Below, one piece after another: positions 8,244 through 13,521 of a stretch of 13,521 nt of DNA. A program made the position numbers and the translations under genes. Every line of letters starts with the position of its first letter. The stretch's first letter is position 1. Where the stretch lies: assembly GCA_937890735.1 (NCBI GenBank), contig CALACZ010000167.1, forward strand, positions 1 through 13,521. Reading direction: 5' to 3'. The DNA comes from an uncultured Bacillota bacterium (GTDB lineage Bacteria; Bacillota; Clostridia; Oscillospirales; Oscillospiraceae). The notes under the pieces were generated by a model. That model was not told where the DNA came from. It searched no databases and was given only the letters and a program-made list of their open reading frames with translations.

Positions 8244-9471
8244 GTGGCACGGGCTGTGCCTGGTTTCCTGCGGAGGACAGTATCCGCCCGATGCACGCGA
8301 GGCGGCGCAGCCGTTTTCGCCGCTGGTCATTCTGGAAAACCGCCCCGCAAAGGACAGCGGCGGCTTGAGGTTTATCCGCAGCGCGCGGGAGCTCGGCGAA
8401 CCGGACGGGCTCTGCCGCCTCATGCCCTGCCGGGCGGACGCGCCGGTGCTGCCGCCGGAGGTGCGCGCGCTCATCGGAAAAGACGGCGCGATCGTGCTCA
8501 ATACGGCGTTTTCCCGGGCGTTTTCCGTACTTTCTGCGCAGCTTGCGCGCAAAAAAACAGGGCTGCGCGTGAACCTCGTGGGGCTGGGCGACGTGGGCGG
8601 CACGGTGCTGACAGGGCTGAAGCTTCTCGGCGGCGGCTGCATTGACACGATCGGCATTTTCGATCCCTACGAGCCGCTCATGGCGCGCTATGCGATGGAG
8701 CTGGGGCAGGTGCTGCCGCTATATGACGGCGAAGCGCTGCCGGAGGTGTCCGTTTGCTGCGAACAGGACCTGTTCCGCTGCGACGTGCTCATCTTCACCG
8801 CCTCGCGCGGCGTGCCGGGTCTTGACAGCAAGGTGCAGGATGTGCGCATGGCGCAGTTCAGCAAAAACCGCGAGATGCTCCGCGCCTACGCCCGCCGCGC
8901 GCGGGAGGAGAATTTCTGCGGGCTGTTCTGCCAGGTGTCCGATCCCGTCGATCCGCTGGCGCGGGCGCTGTTTCTTGACTCCAACTGCGGCGCGGACGGC
9001 GAGTATGACTTCGCGGGTCTGCTCCCCGAGCAGGTGCGCGGGTTTGGGCTGGGCGTGATGCAGGCGCGCGCGGCGTATGCGGCAAAGCGCCTGGGCGCGG
9101 ACTTTACGCGCGGGCGCGCATTCGGTCCGCACGGCGAAGGGCTCGTCGTGTGCAACGCGCCGGACGGCGGCTATGACACGGCGCTGTCCGAAACGCTCAC
9201 CGAGCAGGCGCGCACGCTGAACCTGCAGGTGCGGGAGCTGGGCTTTAAGCCCTACATCGCGCCGGGGCTGTCGTCCGCGGCGGTGTCCATTCTTCGGATG
9301 CTGCGCGGCGGCTGGTTTGAAAGCGCCGTGCCGCTCGGCGGCTGCTACTTCGGCTGCCGCAGCAGGCTCTGCGGCGCGGTGGCGGAAACGTACCGCGAGG
9401 CGCTTGCTCCTGCGCTCGTTGCGCGCTTGGAGGCAAGCTGGGCGGCGCTCAGGGAGCTGAGATACGAATGA
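8230..9471 (+). CDS. Lactate/malate dehydrogenase-like NAD-binding protein
   Basis: 413 residues, somewhat longer than the usual 310-330 for the family because of an N-terminal extension of about 110 residues. The NAD-binding fold begins with NLVGLGDVGG (glycines 118, 120, 123), and the strand-2 acidic residue is kept in IGIFDP, which favours NAD over NADP. DPVDPLAR (238-245) matches the family's NPVD segment. GPHGEG holds H301 at the position of the catalytic histidine (GEHGDS in lactate dehydrogenase). The partner aspartate (normally in LDSAR) appears as Met in GVMQAR, while the arginine is kept. The true reaction is therefore uncertain: a dehydrogenase for an unusual 2-hydroxy acid, or a catalytically altered relative. 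AAGGAG at 8214-8219 serves ATG 8230 (10 nt) or ATG 8233. It overlaps the gene upstream by 14 nt and the gene downstream by 4 nt, implying coupled translation. Confidence 0.8.
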   Translation: MMYREWHGLCLVSCGGQYPPDAREAAQPFSPLVILENRPAKDSGGLRFIRSARELGEPDGLCRLMPCRADAPVLPPEVRALIGKDGAIVLNTAFSRAFSVLSAQLARKKTGLRVNLVGLGDVGGTVLTGLKLLGGGCIDTIGIFDPYEPLMARYAMELGQVLPLYDGEALPEVSVCCEQDLFRCDVLIFTASRGVPGLDSKVQDVRMAQFSKNREMLRAYARRAREENFCGLFCQVSDPVDPLARALFLDSNCGADGEYDFAGLLPEQVRGFGLGVMQARAAYAAKRLGADFTRGRAFGPHGEGLVVCNAPDGGYDTALSETLTEQARTLNLQVRELGFKPYIAPGLSSAAVSILRMLRGGWFESAVPLGGCYFGCRSRLCGAVAETYREALAPALVARLEASWAALRELRYE

Positions 9472-10511
9472 ACGGGCTGACCCTCATCCAGATCGGCGAA
9501 AGCGACCGCCTCGCGCGGCTGCTGGCATTTGCAATCGGCGACCTGCGCGTGCGCCGCGCGGGCGCGGCGGATACGACGCAGCTTGCCGGTGCGCGGGTGA
9601 TCTTTGCCGTCCATGTGGACGCGTTCGGCGCGCCGGCGCAGCTGCATACGCTCCTGCGCGCGCTGCGCAGCCATCCGGGCTGCCTTTCCGGCTGCATCGG
9701 CGGCGTGATCGTGGACGCAGACGGCGAGCTTTACAGCAAGGCCTCGGCGCAGGCGCTCGTGTTCGCGGCAAACTCCGCCGGATGCCTCTTTCCCGGCAAG
9801 CCCCTCGTGGAGGGCACGGGATCGCTGTATAACCAGCATATTTTCGCCAAAACGCAGCGTCTTTCGCTCGAGCAGGCGTATTTTACCCGCGCGCGGCAGC
9901 TATGCCGTCGCGTGGCGGAGTTCACGCCGCCCAAATTCGCGCAGCCGAAGCTGCTCATGCTCCATGCCTCGTCCAACCCCGGCTCAAACACCGTCTGGAT
10001 GGGCAGGCAGACGCTCGCGCGCCTGCCGGAGGCGATCTCCACGCGCGAGATCCTGCTGCAAAACGGCACGGTGCAGGACTGCCGCGGCTGCTCGTATGAA
10101 GCCTGCCGCCATTTTGCCGAGGGCGGGCGCTGCTTTTACGGCGGCGCGGTGACGGAGCAGGTGCTCCCCGCCGTGCAGCAGGCGGACGCGGTGCTGCTGC
10201 TGTGCCCGAACTACAACGACGCCGTGAGCGCCAATATGACCGCGTTTTTTAACCGCCTGACGAACCTTGCCGTCGTGCGCGAGCTGTGGGACAAGTATGT
10301 CTGGGCGGTGGTCGTGTCCGGCTTTTCGGGCAGCGACCTGGTCGCGCGGCAGGTGCTCGGCGCGATGTGCCTCAACAAGGCGGCGATCTTACCGCCGCGC
10401 TTCTGTCTGCTGCAAACCGCGAACGACCCCGGCGCCGCCGCCGGAGCGGAAAACATCGCCGCAAAGCTGGACGCGTTCGCCAAAAATATTGCGGATACTT
10501 TGCTTGCCTGA
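9468..10511 (+). CDS. Flavodoxin-fold NAD(P)H-dependent oxidoreductase with extra N-terminal domain
   Basis: 347 residues, starting within an ATGA overlap with the preceding gene; AGGGAG at 9451-9456 lies 11 nt upstream. The C-terminal part (about 160-347) looks like the FMN-reductase family: a strand then HASSNPGSNT (166-175) in the position of the FMN phosphate loop, and LCPNYNDAVSANMTAFFNRL resembling the family's YW-x-slPA-x-lK-x-fiDR segment. Four cysteines at 205, 208, 213 and 222 (C-x2-C-x4-C-x8-C) resemble the CxGCxxC region of these flavoproteins and recall iron-sulfur flavoproteins, though the spacing is not the published one. The N-terminal 155 residues are a separate domain I cannot identify, with flavodoxin-like alternation of strands and helices. 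It is probably a cytoplasmic electron carrier or reductase working with the dehydrogenase-like neighbour. I see no convincing GC-rich terminator after it. Confidence 0.78.
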   Translation: MNGLTLIQIGESDRLARLLAFAIGDLRVRRAGAADTTQLAGARVIFAVHVDAFGAPAQLHTLLRALRSHPGCLSGCIGGVIVDADGELYSKASAQALVFAANSAGCLFPGKPLVEGTGSLYNQHIFAKTQRLSLEQAYFTRARQLCRRVAEFTPPKFAQPKLLMLHASSNPGSNTVWMGRQTLARLPEAISTREILLQNGTVQDCRGCSYEACRHFAEGGRCFYGGAVTEQVLPAVQQADAVLLLCPNYNDAVSANMTAFFNRLTNLAVVRELWDKYVWAVVVSGFSGSDLVARQVLGAMCLNKAAILPPRFCLLQTANDPGAAAGAENIAAKLDAFAKNIADTLLA

Positions 10512-10524
10512 AGAATTTTCTGCG

Positions 10525-10573
10525 AAAAAAATATTTTTTGCGTCTTGACAGATGCAAGGTGCGCGCGTATAAT
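10525..10573 (+). promoter_or_regulatory. Near-ideal sigma-A promoter with UP-like element for trpXYZ
   Basis: TTGACA at 10545-10550 and TATAAT at 10568-10573 are both perfect and spaced by 17 bp. Just upstream, A7-T-A-T6 (10525-10539) contains a full match to the core of the known UP-element consensus (AAAWWTWTTTT, at 10527-10537), about -53 to -43 from the expected start near 10580. This predicts very strong basal initiation, leaving control to the T-box downstream. Confidence 0.88.
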
Positions 10574-10802
10574 GCGTTACAACAAGTGAACAGCACAAAC
10601 CTGTGAGAAAGAGAAGTACCCAGTACACACGGTCATTCAGAGAGTCCCGGATGGTGCGATCGGGGCGGCACGCGGCTGGCGAATGGACTTTTGAGGGCGG
10701 ATCGAACGGCGAGAGCCCAGTAGAGACCGACGGGTTCCCACCCGTTATCCATCGGGGCGCGTATGATGGTGCGCGTAAGCGAGCGGACGTTTTACGTCAA
10801 TT

Positions 10803-10837
10803 TGGGTGGTATCGCAGAAGCAGCGGCTTTTGTCCCA
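10803..10837 (+). promoter_or_regulatory. T-box antiterminator of trpXYZ leader
   Basis: Helix A1 is TGGG 10803-10806 with CCCA 10834-10837. The bulge is TGGTATC 10807-10813. Helix A2 is an uninterrupted 8 bp pairing of GCAGAAGC 10814-10821 with GCTTTTGT 10826-10833 (two G-U pairs) closed by loop AGCG. It is mutually exclusive with the terminator at 10824-10862. Confidence 0.85.
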
Positions 10838-10862
10838 TGGTAGGGACAAGGGCTGTTTTTTT
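10824..10862 (+). terminator. Regulated terminator of trpXYZ T-box
   Basis: A continuous 13 bp hairpin pairs 10824-10836 with 10843-10855 (three G-U pairs), closed by a six-base loop (10837-10842) and followed by seven T residues (10856-10862). It forms when tRNA-Trp is charged. The remaining bases to the trpX ribosome binding site (10863-10921) show no further structure. Confidence 0.9.
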
Positions 10863-10934
10863 ATTCCGTTTCGCTCCGGCACAGCCAGACGGTCATCTAC
10901 TACCTGAAAACTAAAATCTTTGGAGGAACCCAAA

Positions 10935-12023
10935 ATGAAAACCATGAACCTGAAAAAAATCTGTGCCGGGATGCTGGCGATCGTGATGCTGCTGACGATG
11001 GCAGCGTGCAGCGGCAAGACTGACACCCCCGCAGCCGAGACCCCCGCGCAGACCGAGACCCCCGCAACTGAGACCCCTGCAACCGAAGCCCCCGCAGCCG
11101 AAGAAACGCCCGCCGCCGACGGCGCGTCCTACAAGGTCGCCATCGTCAAGCAGCTCGACCACGCCTCCCTCGATGAGATCGCAAACGCCATCTCCGCGCG
11201 GCTGGACGAGATCGCGGCAGAAAATAACGTGACGATCGAATACACCGTCACCTCCGGGCAGAACGATCAGACCATCCTCAAGCAGCTCACCGATCAGGCG
11301 ATCGCCGACGGCGTGGACGCCATCATCCCCATTGCCACCACCGCCGCGCAGCTCGCCGCCCTCTCCGCAGAGGACAGCGAGACCCCGGTCGTGTACGCCG
11401 CCATCTCCGATCCCGCCGCCGCGAAGCTCACCGGCATCGACTATGTCACCGGCACGAGCGACGCGCTGAATACCACGTTCATCCTCGACATGATGCTCAA
11501 AGCCAACCCCGACACCGCGAAGGTGGGGCTGCTGTACTCCCTGTCCGAGCCGAACTCCGCGACCCCCATCGCCGACGCCAAGGCGTATCTTGAGGAAAAG
11601 GGCATCGCCTACACCGAGCAGACCGCCAACACCAACGACGAGGTCGTCGCCGCGGCGGCAGCGCTCATCGCAGACGGCGTGGACGCCATCTTCACCCCGA
11701 CCGACAACGTCATCATGGCAGCCGAGCTTGCCATCTACGAGGATCTCGCCAAGGCGGGCATCCCGCACTACACCGGCGCGGATTCCTTCGTCCGCAACGG
11801 CGCGTTTGCCACCTGCGGCGTCAACTACACCAGCCTCGGCGCGCGCACCGCGGACCTCGCCTATCAGGCGATCACCGAGGGCATGGACGGTCTGGACGAC
11901 TACTACCTGATGGACGGCGGCATCATCACCGTCAACACTGAGACCGCCGCCGAGCTCGGCATCGACCCGGCAGTGTTCGCCGACATGGGCGAACTGGTCG
12001 AGGTCACTACGACCAAAGAGTAA
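10935..12023 (+). CDS. trpX: ABC transporter substrate-binding lipoprotein, predicted tryptophan importer
   Basis: 362 residues. ATG 10935 is chosen over the in-frame TTG at 10920 because GGAGG (10922-10926) lies 8 nt upstream. The N-terminus is a lipoprotein signal: KK at 7-8, a hydrophobic core, and a lipobox TMAAC with the lipidated cysteine at 25. A low-complexity Glu-Thr-Pro-Ala linker follows (to about 64), then the periplasmic-binding-type domain of the ABC_sub_bind (PF04392-type) family starting YKVAIVKQLDHASLDEI. Motifs such as DGVDAIIPIATTAAQ, YAAISDPAA and DAIFTPTDN are typical of this family. It would sit on the outer face of the membrane and deliver ligand to the permease encoded next. 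The Trp specifier of the leader, plus the known association of this family with Trp T-boxes, supports tryptophan as ligand; no binding residue proves it. Confidence 0.9.
   Translation: MKTMNLKKICAGMLAIVMLLTMAACSGKTDTPAAETPAQTETPATETPATEAPAAEETPAADGASYKVAIVKQLDHASLDEIANAISARLDEIAAENNVTIEYTVTSGQNDQTILKQLTDQAIADGVDAIIPIATTAAQLAALSAEDSETPVVYAAISDPAAAKLTGIDYVTGTSDALNTTFILDMMLKANPDTAKVGLLYSLSEPNSATPIADAKAYLEEKGIAYTEQTANTNDEVVAAAAALIADGVDAIFTPTDNVIMAAELAIYEDLAKAGIPHYTGADSFVRNGAFATCGVNYTSLGARTADLAYQAITEGMDGLDDYYLMDGGIITVNTETAAELGIDPAVFADMGELVEVTTTKE
11037..11120 (+). repeat. Degenerate in-frame repeat coding the lipoprotein linker
   Basis: Reiterated GAGACCCCCGCA-type units encode ETPA/ETPAT repeats (about residues 35-62) between the lipidated cysteine and the folded domain. 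Units differ at third positions, so it is an old rather than freshly expanded repeat. It acts as a flexible tether and may vary in length between strains. Confidence 0.65.
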
Positions 12024-12047
12024 TTCCTACATTATAATATAGCCCGC

Positions 12048-12071
12048 GCCCCCGGCAGCCTTGCCGGGGGC
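12048..12071 (+). other. Intercistronic hairpin between trpX and trpY
   Basis: A perfect 10 bp stem, GCCCCCGGCA with TGCCGGGGGC, is closed by the four-base loop GCCT. No T-tract follows, so it is not a normal terminator. A stable hairpin between the binding-protein gene and the permease gene fits a role in protecting the upstream mRNA or causing partial attenuation, giving more binding protein than permease. This role is inferred. Confidence 0.6.
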
Positions 12072-12099
12072 TGCGGCGCGAAGAACGGGAGGAGCTGCC

Positions 12100-13005
12100 A
12101 TGCTCATCATTACACAGACCGCGCTGGAGCTGGGCTTTTTATACGCGCTGGTCGCCATGGCTCTGTTTTTGAGCTACCGCATTCTGGACGTCGCCGACCT
12201 GACGACCGACGGCTGCTTTGTGCTCGGCGCGGCGGTGTCCGTGACGGTCGCGACGGCGGGTCACCCGGTGCTGGCGCTGTTTGCCGCGATGCTCGCGGGC
12301 GCGTGTGCGGGCTTTGTCACCGCGTTTTTGCAGACGAAGCTCGGCGTGCCGTCCATTCTGGCGGGCATCGTTACGAACACGGGGCTGTACACCGTCAACC
12401 TCATGGCGATGGGCTGGAAGTCCAACGAGAGCCTGCTCGGCGTTGACACCGTGTTCACGCTCCTGCGCGATACCGGCATCAGCGGCGACTGGTATGAGCT
12501 GCTGCTGGCGGCGTTCGTGACGATCCTGGTCGCCGTACTGCTGCTGCTCTTCCTGCGCACGCGCCTGGGGCTTTCCATCCGCGCCACCGGCGATAACCCC
12601 GACATGGTGCGCGCCTCGTCCCTGAACCCTGCCTTCACCACCACCGTGGGGCTGTGCCTGGCAAATGCGATGACGGCGCTGTCCGGCGCGATGGTCGGGC
12701 AGTACCAGAAAACCGTGGACATTAACTCCGGCACGGGCATCGTGGTCATCGGGCTTGCCTGCCTCATCGTCGGCGAGACCGTGCTCGGCAGGCGCTCCGT
12801 CACCAAGAGCGCCATCGCCGCCATCCTCGGCTCGATCATCTACCGCTTTTTGTACGCCATCGTGTTTTACACCAAGATCGTCCCGGTCGAGTGCCTCAAG
12901 CTCCTGACCGCCGTGATCGTGGGGTTGGCGATCGCCGCGCCGACGATCAAAAAATGGGCGGCGCTGCAATCGCGCAAGGCGCGCGCCGGAAAGGGAGGCG
13001 ACTGA
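12100..13005 (+). CDS. trpY: ABC transporter permease, predicted tryptophan importer
   Basis: 301 residues, strongly hydrophobic, with about eight predicted membrane segments. ATG 12100 is chosen because GGGAGGAG (12087-12094) precedes it; an upstream in-frame start near 12061 would add a charged, non-hydrophobic leader and lie within the intercistronic hairpin. It belongs to the branched-chain amino acid/ribose-type permease family (BPD_transp_2), seen in LSYRILDVADLTTDGCFVLG at the N-terminus and LSIRATGDNPDMVRASSLN, the cytoplasmic loop that contacts the ATPase. It forms the inner-membrane channel with the lipoprotein gene upstream and the ATPase gene one base downstream of its stop codon. 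Ligand assignment rests on the leader and neighbours. Confidence 0.9.
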   Translation: MLIITQTALELGFLYALVAMALFLSYRILDVADLTTDGCFVLGAAVSVTVATAGHPVLALFAAMLAGACAGFVTAFLQTKLGVPSILAGIVTNTGLYTVNLMAMGWKSNESLLGVDTVFTLLRDTGISGDWYELLLAAFVTILVAVLLLLFLRTRLGLSIRATGDNPDMVRASSLNPAFTTTVGLCLANAMTALSGAMVGQYQKTVDINSGTGIVVIGLACLIVGETVLGRRSVTKSAIAAILGSIIYRFLYAIVFYTKIVPVECLKLLTAVIVGLAIAAPTIKKWAALQSRKARAGKGGD

Positions 13006-13006
13006 A

Positions 13007-13521
13007 ATGCTGGACCTTCAGAATATTTCCAAGACCTTCAACCCCGGCACGGTCAACGAGCGCACGGCGCTGCGCGGCGTGTCGCTGCATCTGGACGCGG
13101 GCGAGTTCGTAACGATCATCGGCTCGAACGGCGCGGGCAAGTCCACGCTCCTGAACGCCGTCGCGGGCAGCTTTTTCGTCGATACCGGCGCGATCCGGCT
13201 GGACGGCAGGGACATCACCTTTATGCCCGAGCATGACCGCAGCCGCAGCATCAGCCGTCTCTTCCAGGACCCTCTGCGCGGCACTGCGCCGCATATGACC
13301 ATCGAAGAAAACCTTGCGCTCGCGTACCTGCGCGCCTCGCACGGCAATCCCTTCAGCCGCATCACGCGGAAGGAACAGGCGATGTTCCGCGAGCAGCTCG
13401 CGCTGCTGGACATGGGTCTGGAGGACCGCATGAAGCAGCCGGTGGGCTTACTGTCCGGCGGGCAGCGGCAGGCGCTGACGCTGCTCATGGCGACGCTCGT
13501 GCCGCCGAAGCTGCTGCTGCT
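13007..13521 (+). CDS. trpZ: ABC transporter ATP-binding protein, predicted tryptophan importer (3' truncated by window edge)
   Basis: 171 complete codons are visible; the gene runs off the right edge, and a full protein of about 250-265 residues is expected. ATG 13007 follows the permease stop by one base, with AAGGGAGG (12991-12998) as ribosome binding site. Walker A is GSNGAGKST (39-47), the Q-loop glutamine is Q87 in LFQDP, and the signature LSGGQRQ starts at residue 149; the hydrophobic strand of Walker B (KLLLL) is just entered at the edge. The protein powers import by ATP hydrolysis on the cytoplasmic face of the membrane. Close spacing shows it is the third gene of the trp-T-box operon. 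Confidence 0.93.
   Translation, partial: MLDLQNISKTFNPGTVNERTALRGVSLHLDAGEFVTIIGSNGAGKSTLLNAVAGSFFVDTGAIRLDGRDITFMPEHDRSRSISRLFQDPLRGTAPHMTIEENLALAYLRASHGNPFSRITRKEQAMFREQLALLDMGLEDRMKQPVGLLSGGQRQALTLLMATLVPPKLLL

Larger units (their letters stand above)
10609..10862 (+). promoter_or_regulatory. T-box riboswitch, tRNA-Trp specific
   Basis: Stem I base AGAAG (10612-10616) pairs with CTTTT (10688-10692). The specifier loop GCGAATGGA places TGG, the only Trp codon, at 10684-10686, followed by the usual A. This is the same spacing (specifier, one base, five-base strand, GAG) as in characterised glyQS. AGAGAG and GGTGCGATCGG distal-loop motifs, AGTAG at 10719-10723 and TGGGTGGTATCGC (10803-10815) complete the T-box. 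The antiterminator bulge reads TGGTATC instead of the usual TGGNACC. The T-box lies directly upstream of a tryptophan-type ABC importer, which agrees with the specifier. Confidence 0.93.

Noticed and set aside
7431..8657. 408-codon minus-strand frame spanning the end of the giant gene
   Set aside because: It covers two plus-strand genes with recognisable motifs and itself has none.
10523..10541. A/T-rich inverted repeat after the flavoprotein gene as a terminator
   Set aside because: The stem is almost all A-T pairs and directly abuts the -35 hexamer; an UP-element role explains it better.
12033..12038. TATAAT just after trpX
   Set aside because: No -35-like hexamer 16-18 bp upstream (the bases fall in the trpX 3' end, GACCAA region), so an internal promoter is not supported.

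Overview
The window looks like chromosome from a high-GC, low-motility-type Firmicute of class Clostridia, most plausibly an Oscillospiraceae/Ruminococcaceae gut anaerobe. This is inferred from two T-box riboswitches, strong GGAGG-type ribosome binding sites, sigma-A promoters, a type III glutamine synthetase, and very GC-rich third codon positions. No database was consulted. All genes I can support lie on the plus strand. I see no tRNA, rRNA, CRISPR array, insertion sequence or phage gene.

Layout. (1) 1-1169: the C-terminal half of a type III glutamine synthetase (glnN), cut by the left edge. (2) 1170-1956: a gene-free stretch. It holds a strong intrinsic terminator, an unusual run of five further inverted repeats (1306-1508), a sigma-A promoter (1603-1631), and a T-box leader whose best-aligned specifier is AAC (Asn). 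(3) 1957-3543: asparagine synthetase asnB, controlled by that T-box. (4) 3618-10511: three overlapping genes of unassigned function. The first encodes a 1541-residue multidomain protein (HD phosphohydrolase, helical-repeat region, NadD-like nucleotidyltransferase, GNAT-like region, phosphoribosyltransferase-like domain). The second encodes a lactate/malate-dehydrogenase-like protein, and the third a flavodoxin-fold oxidoreductase with a cysteine cluster. (5) 10512-10934: a near-ideal promoter (UP-like element, TTGACA, 17 bp, TATAAT) and a second T-box with a UGG (Trp) specifier. (6) 10935-13521: a lipoprotein, a permease and an ATPase (cut by the right edge) forming an ABC importer of the predicted tryptophan-transporter type (trpXYZ).

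How the parts fit. The glnN and asnB products act in sequence in nitrogen assimilation: glutamine made by GlnN is the amide donor for AsnB. The Asn T-box would raise asnB when tRNA-Asn is uncharged. The Trp T-box would raise tryptophan import when tRNA-Trp is uncharged. The three-gene cassette between them is the least explained part. Its overlaps (14 nt and 4 nt) suggest coupled translation, and its domains point to nucleotide or redox-cofactor chemistry, but no substrate can be named from sequence. It is my best candidate for an undescribed system.
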